64,000 bases of DNA. It comes from Macrothele yani. Lineage: Eukaryota; Arthropoda; Arachnida; Araneae; Macrothelidae. Made by a program: the position numbers and the translations under genes. The stretch covers positions 77,000,607 to 77,064,606 of the forward strand of contig CM077005.1 in assembly GCA_039090855.1 (NCBI GenBank), given 5' to 3'. The notes beneath the pieces are model-generated. The model made no database searches. It was not told the origin of the DNA and saw only the letters and a list, made by a program, of their open reading frames with translations. Numbering within the stretch: the stretch's first letter is position 1; each line of letters begins with the position of its first letter. Of this stretch, positions 35,654 to 47,221 are shown one piece after another.

Positions 35654-37053
35654 CACTGCTAGCCACCCAAAATGCAACACCAAAAAGGACACGAGATAGC
35701 AAAGCCAGATTTACTGGACACATAACAACAGATACAAAGATGAGACGATTGAGCTTACAGGCCCGTGCGACTTGCGGAACACGCAGACATCAATAGTTCG
35801 TGTGGCTAACAATAACGGACACTACACGCCACGGCATCGAACGAAAAAGGCTTTGGATGTGGGCTTGGGGTATATCGGTCCCGGCTACTTACACACGTTG
35901 TCACAGTTCATCAGGTGTAGCCGCGGGTGGGGCTTGCCGGGCCATTCGGTTGCCGATCAGCGACCAAACGTGTTCGATGGGCATCATAATGGGAGAACAG
36001 GCGGGCCACGGCAGCAGTGACACCTGGTGGGCCGTGAAGAATTGTTGCACCATGCGTGCCATGTGCGGGCGCGCATTGTCCTGTTGAAACGTGGCCGCTG
36101 GCAGGTTCTGCAGGTAAGGGAGGACTACAGGCTCCAAAACATCGGAGATGTAGCGGTGGCTGTTAAGTGTACCAGCAATGCGTACAAGAGGGGTGCGGGT
36201 GTCATATCCAATTGCGTCCCAAACAATAAAGCCAGGCGACGGACCGGTATGGCGATGCATAATGCAGGCGTCATACAGTTTCTCGCCGCGGTGCCCCACA
36301 CGCGGATTCGACCATCGTGCTGTTGCAGGCAGAAGCGGGATTCGGCGGAGAAGACAATGTCATGCCATTCCGTAGTCCAAGTGCGGCGTTCAACAGCCCA
36401 CTGCCGCCGCACTCACCGGTGGTGTAACGTAAATGGTAATCGGAGCAATGGGCGTCATGCGACAAGTCCCCGCTCCTGCAGACGATGTCGAACGGTACTT
36501 GCTGACACAGGTTGTTGCGCAACACACCCTAATTCCTGCGCTAACATTCGTAATGAGACGGTGCGAGCCATCAATGCCCGCCGCACAACATGCCGGTTCT
36601 CTCGTTCGGTGGTGTGCCGCGGCTACGGCAATCGCTCACGTCGGTCCGTCCGTACCTCCTGCACCCACCGAATCCATACTCGCCTCACTGTAGCTGGATG
36701 TCGTCCCACACGGGCGCCGATGTATCGGTACGATAAACCGCTGTCGCGATAAGCCACTATCCTTCCTCTGTCGAAATCCGAAACGTGCTGGAATGACTGC
36801 CGTATTCTGCGACGAGGCATCAGGAAGCTTCCCACGCACAGGTCTGGCAGCACAACACACTTCCAGTACTTACACCCCGCCTTCTGTGCACCCTTCTTAC
36901 AGTGCTTCTCCGTGGCGTGCAGGGCGCACATGATTTACATATGCCCTGCAATGCTAATCGTTTGCATGTCCTCTCGCTGGCGACGCATGCTAATAATATC
37001 AGGCAAACGGATGCTTCCTTCTTGGTGTTGCATTTTTGGGTGGCCAGCAGTGT
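35654..37053 (-). mobile_element. Tc1-like DNA transposon C, copy 2
   Basis: Same family and same length class as 19100-20529, with ends CACTGCTAGCCACC at the left and the matching inverse at the right. It inserted in the C-terminal codons of transposase E. The junctions read TTA on both sides. Unlike copy 1 it has the native sequence where the LINE patch sits. Confidence 0.9.
35790..36820 (-). pseudogene. Tc1-like transposase, copy 2
   Basis: Start at 36820 (MPRRRIRQSFQHVSDFDRG), helix-turn-helix SYRYIGARVGRHPATVRRVW, second DNA-binding part with ALMARTV and LAQELGCVAQQPVSA, then DIVFSAESRFCL where the first catalytic Asp of FSDESRF is Ala, FQQDNARPHMAR (second Asp kept) and IEHVWSLIGNRMARQ (Glu kept). 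It has a few stops and frame changes. With copy 1 it lets most lesions be told apart from the family sequence. Confidence 0.85.
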
Positions 37054-38041
37054 TAATGGTTGAGACTCCGGAAATAAAATTTGCTCTTCCAACACAAACC
37101 ACAGATGCTCGATTGGATTGATGTCTGGAAAACTTGGATAGGAGGGCAATACCTGGAAGTCTTCCTCATGTTCAACGAACCATTCGCGAGCAATATCGGT
37201 ATTGTGGTATGGGCATTATTCTTCTGAAGCAAGACGCTATTAGAGGGGAATACTGTTGCCATAAAAGAAAGTACCTGGTCTGCAGTGATGCTTAGATAGG
37301 TGGTAGACCTCATAGTTTCCTGCATATGAATGACTGGACTCAGGGTTTCTTAGCAAAATATTGTCAAAAGCATACTTCCTCCACCCGCTTGTTTTAGTTC
37401 CACGGTACATCCTGGTGTCAACATTTCCCTAGGCAAACGACGCACACCTACCTGGCTTTCCACGTGGTGCAATAGGAAACGAGATTCATCGCACAAGCCG
37501 ACATTTTTCCAAATATTCAAGGATCAGTTTTGTACAATTTCAGCGCTTTCAACAGCGTCGAGGTTAATATGTGCACTCGGAGCATCCTGAGGCAATGTAG
37601 CCCTATTTTCAGCAGAGTTCGATGTATTGTGTGTTGTTCACATTACTCCCGTCGCCAACATTCAAATTGCCGACGAGTTGAGCCACAGTATCCATTATGT
37701 TACTCGTGCCATATTAGGTAGCCTTCGCTCACCTCTTGCATCGACAACCCGTGGTATGCCCACACCTTGCCAGCGGTTTGTGGTTTGTTTCTCCTCGGAC
37801 CACTTTTTGAAGGTACTAATCAGGCCGGACCGTCAGCACCCCACAAGCCTTTCCGTCTGGGAAATGCTCTAACCCAGACGTCTGGCCATTACAATTTAAC
37901 ATTTGTAAAACTTGCTGTTAAATCCGCTGCCTTTCCCATCTGAAGAACAAGAGAACACTGATTAACAGAGCTCAATATCAGATGTTATTTATGTTAGTTA
38001 TTTCTAAATAAATGAAATCTATTATTGATTATAGCCTTTTA

Positions 38042-38448
38042 TGTAACGCAGTAAGCCACTTACCAGCTGCACGAAGATCTATCCTTTAGTCATCAGAGAA
38101 CAAATGGATTCCACACTTATAAACTCTTGAATGATAACACACGAATATTTATTGTATATCTCCACATAAAGGTATTAACTCACTATTCCAACACGCACAT
38201 CCTCTATATATCACCGACATTGTTGTTGTTCAGTCAAAGATCAACTTCGTAGATTACTAACCGACGTCAGCAGGAAAAAGGGATCCAGGCAACGCTCGCT
38301 AGAGCAACCAAATAAAACGGTTCGAGCAGCGCCACCTGCAATTCTGTTAAATATACGCTGAGGCTTCTAGCTCAAATGTCGTGGAACTCTGACAGTCATA
38401 TTTCTTATAATAATTTCTAACAATTTATACCGTTTCATGACTGTTACA
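38042..38448 (-). mobile_element. LTR-like block in transposon E
   Basis: On the minus strand it starts TGTAACAGTCATG, has a TATA box (GATATATAGAGG, near 38217) and then AATAAA (near 38150), and ends GCGTTACA. The order and the inverted TGTAAC/GTTACA ends fit a solo LTR, but flanks do not show a matching duplication. It could instead be an unrelated promoter-like insertion. Confidence 0.4.
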
Positions 38449-38790
38449 CACACCGTCGTGTACATGCGGTTGCTTCGATTTGCATAAAGACGCGATGGTC
38501 ATAATCTCTTCGGTGTATATGCTTTTCAAAAACAGCGGGTAAACTAGGTATTATATAAAGATGATAATGTTCCCAGTCTTTACTTGTCTTGAGAAGTACA
38601 AATAAACTTTTATGCATCTCAGCACAAAAAAAAAGCGTGGGTAAGATATAGTGGAAAATATAATGATAATTTTTGTTTAAGGTTTAGCACCTATCGATGC
38701 AAAAAGAAGTTTTCCACTCATAATTTTACAGGTCAAGGTTAATAGGAAGACGGCTGGGTAGATGACGGACGGACAGACAATGGTGACTTA

Positions 38791-39020
38791 TTTTTTTTTT
38801 TTTTTTTTTTTGATTGGAGGTTTAACGACCGCCGTGAGCAACTCAATGGGCTATAAGCAGTCGCCCGTCCCTAATTTAGGGTCACTGGTTCCAGGGAAGG
38901 GAGAGAGCCAGTGCCGTAAGACAAACACAACATCCATGCCTGACCGGGATTCGAACCCGGACCCCTTACGGACGAATGATCAGAGGCCAACGCCTTAGAC
39001 CACTGCGCCACCGGGGCGGC
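38791..39020 (-). mobile_element. tRNA-derived SINE, family 1, full length with TSD
   Basis: Begins with a 21-bp T run (the A tail), then the body and the tRNA-like head ending CACCGGGGCGGC. The exact 12-bp repeat AATGGTGACTTA flanks it (38779-38790 and 39021-39032). Together with 8221 it defines the family. Confidence 0.95.
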
Positions 39021-39032
39021 AATGGTGACTTA

Positions 39033-39386
39033 AGCTTAGATTCTTTTGTACCATGACACCGATGTCTGGAAACGAATGAAAAGGCACTGTGCGTTAACAC
39101 ATGATCCATGGTGTCGGCAAGGCCCCAGCATAAGAGTATTTCAAACGACACGGATCAAGCTTAAAGATTCCGAGCTCGGCCGTGTTACTCAGTAGTGACA
39201 GAAATCAGCCACACAAATCAAATGAAATGCATCACAAAATCAGCCACATGTTAATTGTTCAAATGAAGGGCGTAACTGTTCGTGGTATTCAACATGATGT
39301 TCAGAAAGCTGTGATGATAATGCAGACAAATGAGTTGTTTGAATTGCATTCTAATCAAACGAAACAGCAGCGTGCTGTTTTTCTTT
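39033..39386. other. No gene recognised
   Basis: Short spacer between a SINE and the Helitron-like copy B. Confidence 0.5.
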
Positions 39387-40842
39387 TTAGCACGTCTTCT
39401 GTAAAAAAAGATCGTGCTTATGTTACCGGTTTGTCCGTCTGTACCCACGATATCTCTGCAACTATTAGTCCGATGTGAAAAATTATTTTTGCATTGGGAA
39501 GCTTAAATATGCGGATGATGATCCTTCATTTCGTTATTTTTTTTAGGATGTACAATTTCGCCACTAGAGGGCGTAAATGCAGATGATGTCGAATTCAAAA
39601 ATACGTTTTATTCCACATATTTGCTTCTAAACATCCGATTGAAATAATACTCTTATCTTTCGATTCCATTTATGTCGAAGAGTATTTTAGATATAGTTAC
39701 TTTTTCAAATTACCCATAGATTTTCCGCTAGGAGGGGGAAAAATAAATTACATTTTTCCCGATAACTCTTCTTCTAAAATTCCGATTTGAAAGTTTTTTT
39801 CTTCAGCGGATACACCTCCTAATGGAAAATCTTTTGCATGTTAATTTCAAATTTTTGGTAAAGAATACTTTGGCCACCAGGGGGCGTAAACGTTGATTTT
39901 TGCTTCTGATGTATTTGCCATAAAATCTGAGCTTCAAAAATATCGATTGAAAAAATTATTTCGTGGACTGATGCCACTCACATCGAAAAACCTTTTAGGA
40001 ATATTTTCTTCTTAAAATATTCCACAGTTTCTCCGCCAGGGGCGTAGATGTATATTTTATTTTTGTCAATATATCTGCTTCTAGGAGTCCGATTTCAAAA
40101 ATTCCTTCTTTGTTGGATAGTGTTTTCAGTGTGACATGTTTTTCACATAATTTCAAAATTTTCAAGTAATTCGTAGACTTTCCGCTAGGGGCGTAAAGGT
40201 AAATTGCTTTTCCTCCTATATCTGGGCTTCTATATCTCCGATTTGAAAAATTCTTCCTGTATCGCATACAAGACCTGATGGAAAATATTTGTCACATTAT
40301 TTCTAATGTTTGGTAAAGAATGGTTTGGCCACCAGAGGGCATAAGTGTTAATTTCTGTTTCTGATGTATTTGTAGCAAAATCTGGGCTCCTGAAAACTCG
40401 ACTAAATTTTTTTTCTTGGACCGATAGTGCTCATGTGGAAAAATCTTTTCAGAATACTTTCTTCCAAAAATAATGCATGGTTTTCCCACCAGGGGTTGCA
40501 AAGTCACATCTTATTTTTGTCGATATCTCTGTTTCTAAGAGTCCGCTTTGAAAAATTATTTCGGTGTTGGAGAGCGTTTCCTGTGCGACATGTTTCTCAT
40601 ATATATTCATGTTTTTCTTAAAGTATAAGTCTGCAACAAGAGGGCGTAAGCTCACGATTCCGTTTACAGCAATATCCGAGGGATTAAAAACCTGATTGAA
40701 TAACTTCTTTCTTCCGTCAGATACTATTATTTTCCATACCGGTTCCATTGACTTTGAATAACTTTGATAAATTTAATTTGCGTCAGAACGGATTCAAAAG
40801 ACGTGCTTATTACACCCGAAAAGTCGGTGTCATCTTTCTTGT
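39387..40842 (+). mobile_element. Helitron-like non-autonomous element, copy B (8 monomers)
   Basis: Starts TTAGCACGTCTTCTG, then an A run and GATCGTGC (a hairpin with the first word), ACCGGTTTGTCCGTC, eight ~150-bp monomers, and an end with AAAAGACGTGCTTATTACAC. The last ~30 bp hold a bulged hairpin (ACACCCGA paired with TCGGTGT) about ten bases before CTTTCTTG, as in Helitron-like 3' ends. Opposite in orientation to copy A and three monomers shorter. Confidence 0.72.
39555..40650 (+). repeat. ~150-bp monomer array with CTCF-like boxes, copy B
   Basis: Boxes at about 39561 (CCACTAGAGGGCG), 39725, 39871 (TGGCCACCAGGGGGCG), 40028, 40180, 40326 (TGGCCACCAGAGGGC), 40486 and 40632. Spacing is 146-164 bp. 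The same three monomer types alternate as in copy A. Confidence 0.9.
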
Positions 40843-40937
40843 TTTTTATTATTTCTGCTATAAAAATATAAAAGACTCCCACATAATGCAAATTTATTCT
40901 TTATGACAAAATGTTTTTGAAGACATTTATATCCTCA

Positions 40938-42382
40938 TTAGCACGTCTTTTGTAAAAAAAAAAAGATCGTGCTTATATTATCGGTTTGTCCGTTCGTCTG
41001 TAGACACCACATCTCAGTTACTATTAGTCCGACTTGAAAAATTCTTTTTTCATTGGGAAGCTTGAAATATGCGAATGATGATCCTTTATTTCGTTTTTTC
41101 TTTACGATGTACAGTTTCGCCGCTGGAGGGCGTAAATGCAGAGGACATCGAATTCGAAATGCATTCTAATCATTCGATTGAAAAAATTAGTTTATTTTTC
41201 GTTTCCATTTATGTCGAAGAGTATTTTAGGTATAGTTACCTTTTTCAAATTACGCATAGATGTTCCTCTATGGGGCGTAAAAGTAAATTACGTTTTCCCC
41301 TACATCTCTTCTTCTAAAACTCCGATTTGAAAAATTGTTTCTTCAGTGGATACAGCTCCTGATGGAAAATAAAATGTTTTGCATATAATTTCTAATTTTG
41401 GTAAAGATTACTTTAGTCGCCAGGGGGCGTAAAAGTTAAATTTTGCTTCTGATGTGTTTGTCATAAACTCTGAGCGTCTAAAATCTAAATTGAAGAAATT
41501 TCTTTTGTGGACCGATGCCACTCATGTCGATAAACCTTTTCGGAATATTTTCTTCTTAAAATATTGCATGGTTTCTCCGCCAGGGGCTTAAATGTATATC
41601 TTATTTTTGTCAATATCTCTACTTCTAGGAGTCCGATTTGAAAAATTCCTTCTTTGTTGGATAGTGTTTCCGATGCGAAGTGTTTTTCATGTTATTTCGA
41701 AATTTTCAAGTAAATCATAGACTTTCCGTCAGGGGGCGCATGGGCAAATTGCCTTTCCCCCGACATTTCTGCTTCTAAAACTCCGATTTAAAAACATCTT
41801 CCTGTATCGCATACAGCTCCTGGTGGAAAATGTTTTTCATATAACTTCTAATATTTAGTGAAGAATGGTTTGTCCACCAGGGGGCATAAGTGGTAATTTC
41901 CGCTTCTGATGTATTTGCAGCAAAATGTAAGCTCCTGAAACTCGACTAAAATTTTTTTTTTCTTGGACCGATACCGTTCTCATCGAAAAACCTTTTGAGA
42001 GTACTTTCTTCCTAAAATAATGCATGACTTTCCCGCCAGGGAGCGTAGCCGCATATCTTATATTTGTCCATATCTCTGCTTGGAAGTGTTCGATTTGAAA
42101 AATTATTTCTTTGTTGGAGAGTGTTTCTGCTGCGAAATGTTTCTCATATAATTTCAAATTTTTCTTAACGCATAAGTCTGCAACCAGAAGCTCACGATTC
42201 CGTTTACAGCAATATCTGCGGGATTAAAAACCGGATTGAAAATCTTCTTTCTTCGATCAGATACTATAGCTTTTCGTACCGGTTCCATTGACTTTGAATA
42301 GCTTTGATAAATTTCATTATCGTCAGAACGGATTCAAAAGACGTGCTCATTACATCCGAAAATTCGGTGTCATCTTTCTTGT
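40938..42382 (+). mobile_element. Helitron-like non-autonomous element, copy C (8 monomers)
   Basis: Starts TTAGCACGTCTTTTG and ends with AAAAGACGTGCTCATTACAT and a hairpin CCGAAAATTCGG before CATCTTTCTTG. It lies in the same direction as copy B, about 95 bp downstream. Boxes at about 41117, 41266, 41415, 41574, 41727, 41873, 42032 and a worn one at 42178. Confidence 0.72.
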
Positions 42383-45300
42383 TTTTTCATTACTGGTAAA
42401 AATGTTGTTACTAATCTGTACTTTTAAAAGTTTGGATCTGTTAATCACTGGCCAGTAAATTATTTATCATATGCATCACAAAGCCCAAAATTGAACTAAA
42501 TCATTAATGCTGTTTAATGGGGAATAGATTTTAAATTTGCAGGCTCAAATTTCTTCATTGAAATCTCTCGGTAAAATATTTCAAACGTTTCTCATTTTTG
42601 ATTATATCTTCTCATTGACATAACAATGAGTGACGTTTCTCCTTCGTCAGCCGATGTGACATAAATTCGAATATTATTTCTGCTGCACCCGAAATAGCAC
42701 GTTGAGTATATTAAAAAATTATGAATTATCATGGCTTCCTTGAGTGCTGAAAGTCATCTCATAACACATGCTATCCATGATTCGCTTTGTTCTTCCTATT
42801 TTTACAAAATAAGGCAACAAAGGTCTCCCAAATCGTTATACGTTTATGTACATTACAAACTTCCAAGTTAATTGAATTAATTTGGAATCCCCTTTATCTA
42901 TGTGTGCTCTGGTGTTAGAACTGTTTCTCTTTAAATAAGTCATTGTGTAATGTGTTAACTATGCATAACCCTTTGAGAGCAAATAGTTTTTCCGGGAAGT
43001 AAATTGTTTCATTCAACGCAAAGCTTGGTATTTACGATGAGTAATCATCTTTCCACTACCGACGTCATCTGCGGGGCAAAACGAAAACGCCCTGTGTAAT
43101 TAAAACAGGGTGTAGCCGCGGAGCGAAATTATCGAACGAATAATGCAGCCGATTTCATTAATAATGCCAGAAGCCCAGCTGCGAAATGGTCACGTGTTGT
43201 ACCCATGAGATCTCACCCGGCCGGCGCGCTTACCAAGTCCGCAGTTTTGTTCTCCAAGAAGTTTAGATGCGCCTGCTACTTCGGTGAATACTTATAGATT
43301 GCATCTCGGATATTAGTGAATTCCGCTTATGCAAATGAACTGTGAGGCGGAGGTATTCTAAAGTAGCAATTTGCTAAAAATGCAAGTAGTAGAAAATATG
43401 TCATTACTTCAGCGTAACTTATTTATGCTAAGCGGTAACTACGGCAAAAGCGACTCATCAGCGGACAGATGCTTTTCTGATCTGAAAACAGAATCATACA
43501 GAATGTGAAAAACAACGGAAATTTTGCATTATTCGGAAAGCTGATCCCACAGAAGCAGCTTTTAAAAAATCATATCGAATTTAAGAGCCAAAGAGAATGA
43601 AGCTTTGTCTTGAAAATTCAAATTGGTAAATAATTTGATAAAGTCTGCGCAAAGAAAATGGGTTTTTGTTATAGATAAAAACTCTGTGTACGAAATTAAA
43701 ATTGTGAAAATGAGTGGGCAGCATTCAAAATTTCAACACACAACAACTCGAAAAATTTACCTTAGAACTATTCGAGAAGAATGAGAGTAAATGGCTCATA
43801 CTTTTGTGGGGAGAAGTACTTACGTAAAAATCCTTTAAATAACAATTAAGCTTGAACAGCAAGATTTTATGTAGGCAGCATAACTGATTCAAAAGATTTG
43901 TTTCGCTCTCTGATTCGCAGTTTAAGTTCCCGTTGGTTAAGAGTTGCTTATGCTGTCGTTGATTAAAAGCTATTGAAGTTTGCATTAACGTCTCTTAAAT
44001 TCGCATTAACAGCTATTGAAGTTTACATTGGACACCACGGTATTAGGTACAAAAAATATAATTTTATATGATTCACCAATAATCCGCCATAACCATGGAA
44101 AATCGTAATCAGTCAACTTTCTAATTAAAACTGCTGCCGGAGCTCTAGCGGGAAATTTGCTTTCTATTGCTAATATTGTGGAGCCAGTTGGCATATGTGC
44201 TCAATTTCCTAACACGGACAGTTACCAACACAGTAGTGACAATTGCGATCAATTGTAACCCCGCTGTTCTGCCGTATGTGTCGTTTGGTCATTGCCCAAG
44301 TTAGCTGTGCGATTAACAGCCCTACATTTAGTTTAACTTTACCAAACTAGTCGAATATGTTCAAATTATATTTTATAATTTATTAGAAATCTGCAAATGA
44401 AGAAGTCATGGAAAACTGTTTATTTAATTCAAGTACTCCTGTCTGCCCAAAACGATTGTCTGGAAATTACAGAAAAATTACTTTATTGGGGAAATCTACT
44501 TGTCCAAAAATCATGCATATCCAGACTCTGTGGTCCTTAAATTTATATGCAGCAAGTACATATAATATCAAGAATACAATCTGCCGTTACGCTAGTTTTT
44601 CAGAAATAAGAAGGCATGTATTCTTGAAGTATGTGCCACAGGTCATGTGAATTGTGGTAGAGGATCTTTGTGAAAAATTATTCCCAAAAGATGCTACTGA
44701 AATGAAACATTTTTCCACCAAAGTACGTCACTTATGCATCGAATAAATTCCGTGTCGATATGAAATCCCTTTTTTTTTTCTTCGAGGTTGTGCCTCTCCG
44801 TTTGTGTTGAAGGAGAAACAAACGTCGAAATTTATTTCTTGTTGGGACGAAATTTTACCGAAGCGACAATGTACAAAATGTTATTCAAACACTATTAGCC
44901 CTTGCAAAACTAATCGTAAGGAAATAAGCTGCTACATGCTGACTATTTTGTAAGTAATTGACACTTAGAGAGAGGCGCGACGCTACGAGTGACCTAGGAT
45001 GGGCTTCAGCCCACCCAATTCTTTTTGAGCCCTCTCTTTAGCCCCCCAAAATATTTAAGCAGTTAGAACACATAGTGAGGAGAATCATCTGTATGTTTAA
45101 GGAGCTTAAATAACGTATGTCAATTTTTCGTATTTACAAACATTTTATTATATAAAACGAATTTTTGGTTAAATTTATTGTACTATTCTGTGAAATGAAG
45201 GAAGTTACCTGAGTGAATGTCTAAGACAGTAGTAGAAAGACACCACTTCCGTAATCAGTTTAAAAAGATAAAGAAGAGAAAGAGATCTTCTTTGTCAGCT

Positions 45301-46929
45301 AATAAACTAAAATTCATACACTGCCCAGCAAATATTAAAAAATGGATAAAAAGAGAACTTAGGTAATTTAAAATTGCCAAGAAGTAATAACATGTTAAAA
45401 GACATAGAGGTTAGTACGCATGGTTACTAATTCATACTACGTACATGGAATAAATACTACGCACAGTGTGTACCTGATTTTTTTTTGAACAGGGAATGAT
45501 ATTAGCGCCAGGTAAAATCTATATAAATGGAATTTTTTGGTACAGTTTCTTCCAAGCACCTCAAAATTTGTTTCACCACATACGATATTTAGCCCTCCTT
45601 GTAGCTTCCTTAGTTCTGCGCTACTGGCTCTGGCACCGATTAGAAATGGTGAATACCTTTGACAGATCCTTTCCTGTTTATAATCGTATGTCCAGTGAAA
45701 TTTTCAATGGAAGCGGCACTTCCCATGGACTGGCGACTTATGGCATTTCCTTATTTTTCTGCCAAAAAAAAAATGGAAAGAAAAGGTTAAGCAGGCGTTA
45801 TATATTACTTCAGATACGTGAAGCGGCTGTTTTTTTCACCTCTTCCCTAAATTTCGGTTGTTTCTATCGGACATTTCTTCTTTTGAAAACTTTAATTTAA
45901 TTTCTTTGGCATGAAACACCCTGGTGATGTACCTTCCCACCAGTAGAACAACAACTTCCGTGCTCGTTATTATTTTTAAATCACGGATCGCTTTTAGAAG
46001 TGGTCTTTCCTCCGATAATCTCTAAAGCAGCAGTGAAACATGCCAATAAATGTTTGCAAAATAAGAGATCACTCAAGTTCAATTTGAGCTTTGCACAGAA
46101 ACGCTCAAGTTTCAGGATACCAGAGGACTGCATGAAGTGTGATTGTTCTTTCTACGAAATGAAGCTCATCACAGAAAAGTGCTTCAACCGTGTACATTCG
46201 AAACTTCAGTATGCACGGGAACCAAAGATTCATTATCAGAATGAATTTCCGCTTCTAGTACAAGCTGCTTTGGAGAACACATTTCCTCTTACATTCTTTT
46301 GCCTTATTCCTCATTTTTTAGTTTTCTGAACACGTCAGATACAAGATGAAGTGTCTCACCCAAAGTCTAGCTCCGTAAATTTACTGTATGATGATGAATC
46401 GTTCCATCTTCCCCATCCCACCCAACTACTATCCCCTCCTTTTTCCAACTACCACGGAAGCAGAACTTAGACATCCTACACACTCTGCAGCATTCAGGAT
46501 TACGTCATCAGGAGTGAACGTTTCTTTTCCTAAGACTCCTCCCAACTTTTATCGTCGACATCCATCACCTAATGCGCAGAGAGGTTAATGGCTGACTGAC
46601 ACTTAGCAACGCATGGATCGTCACATGACCTTGTTCTATGTGTTATTTTTTTGCATCTCCTCGCGCAGAAATGCCTTCTGAAATATTGAGGAAGAGAAGA
46701 GGAAAGGAAGAGGTGGAAACAAAAGCAAAATCCTAAACTGGCTGGCAGATAATTCAAAGAAGAACAGAGTTCTTCTTTGAAAAAAAGAAAACAGTTTTGG
46801 TCTGGTTCAGATCAACTCAAAAATCCCAAATTCTAGTCAATATTTATGAGCACTAATAAATTTGGCTGTCTTCAATTCGCATGCCAAAAGGCATTAATTG
46901 GGTAGAAATTTCATTGTGAATATACAGGG
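42383..46929. other. Quiet region, no gene recognised
   Basis: About 4.5 kb. Open frames at 44408-44650, 45496-45900 and 46000-46329 have no motif I know and look like chance. The word CCTAGGATGGGCT near 44992 is inverted relative to AGCCCATCCTAGG near 27451, possibly a small repeat family. Confidence 0.5.
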
Positions 46930-47125
46930 TGTGACGTATACTCTAATTTAACTTTCCTTTTCAGTTTCTTTCTCTATGTAAATTTGCGTTCATTCTCCTT
47001 AGCGTTTTTCACACTTAACGTGATATCTTCTCTTTCGCAAGAGTATGGTTGGGAACACAGGGAGGTCAGAACGTGTGACGTGTGGATGTGTTAGATGTGA
47101 CAGCGCCCAAACTGAGCGCTGCACA
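46930..47125 (+). mobile_element. LTR fragment, same family as the solo LTRs
   Basis: Starts TGTGACGTATACTC and keeps CACTTAACGTGATATCTTCT, both shared with the LTR at 50687-51175. The CGTTATA end is not found downstream, so it is truncated or diverged. Confidence 0.6.
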
Positions 47126-47149
47126 TTTAGGTCGAAAACCCATTCCCTA

Positions 47150-47221
47150 GTTTATTTATTTAATTATTATTTTATTTATTCATTTATTTATTTATTTATT
47201 CATTTTTATTAATTCATGTAT
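47150..47221. repeat. (TTTA)n microsatellite
   Basis: Interrupted TTTA/TTAT tetranucleotide run. Confidence 0.85.

Larger units (their letters stand above)
35500..37955 (-). pseudogene. Tc1-like transposase E, inactivated
   Basis: From about 37950 the minus strand reads MGKAADLT, a decayed DNA-binding half, then GLCDESRFLLHHVESQVG (first catalytic Asp), ITADQVLSFMATVFPSNS, LLQKNNAH where the second Asp of QQDNAP-type sequence is Asn, and FPDINPIEHLWFVLEEQI (catalytic Glu kept). After the interrupting element it resumes at 35650-35500 with FIPRRVRAVLDTRGGATSYY, the usual C-terminus. It has stops, frameshifts, a lost catalytic Asp and an insertion. Confidence 0.8.
35483..38515 (-). mobile_element. 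Tc1-like DNA transposon E, split by another
   Basis: Terminal inverted repeats begin CACCGAAGAG at both ends, with TA outside (35481-35482 and 38516-38517). The 3.0-kb span includes transposon C copy 2 (35654-37053) and an LTR-like block (38042-38448); the rest is about 1.2 kb. Confidence 0.8.

Noticed and set aside
44985..45015. DNA-transposon end shared with 27451
   Set aside because: Only about 13 bp (AGCCCATCCTAGG) is shared in inverse orientation; too short to claim an element.
45496..45900. Possible gene (134-codon frame), also 46000-46329
   Set aside because: No motif, no homologue I recognise, no neighbouring signals; length is compatible with chance in AT-rich DNA.
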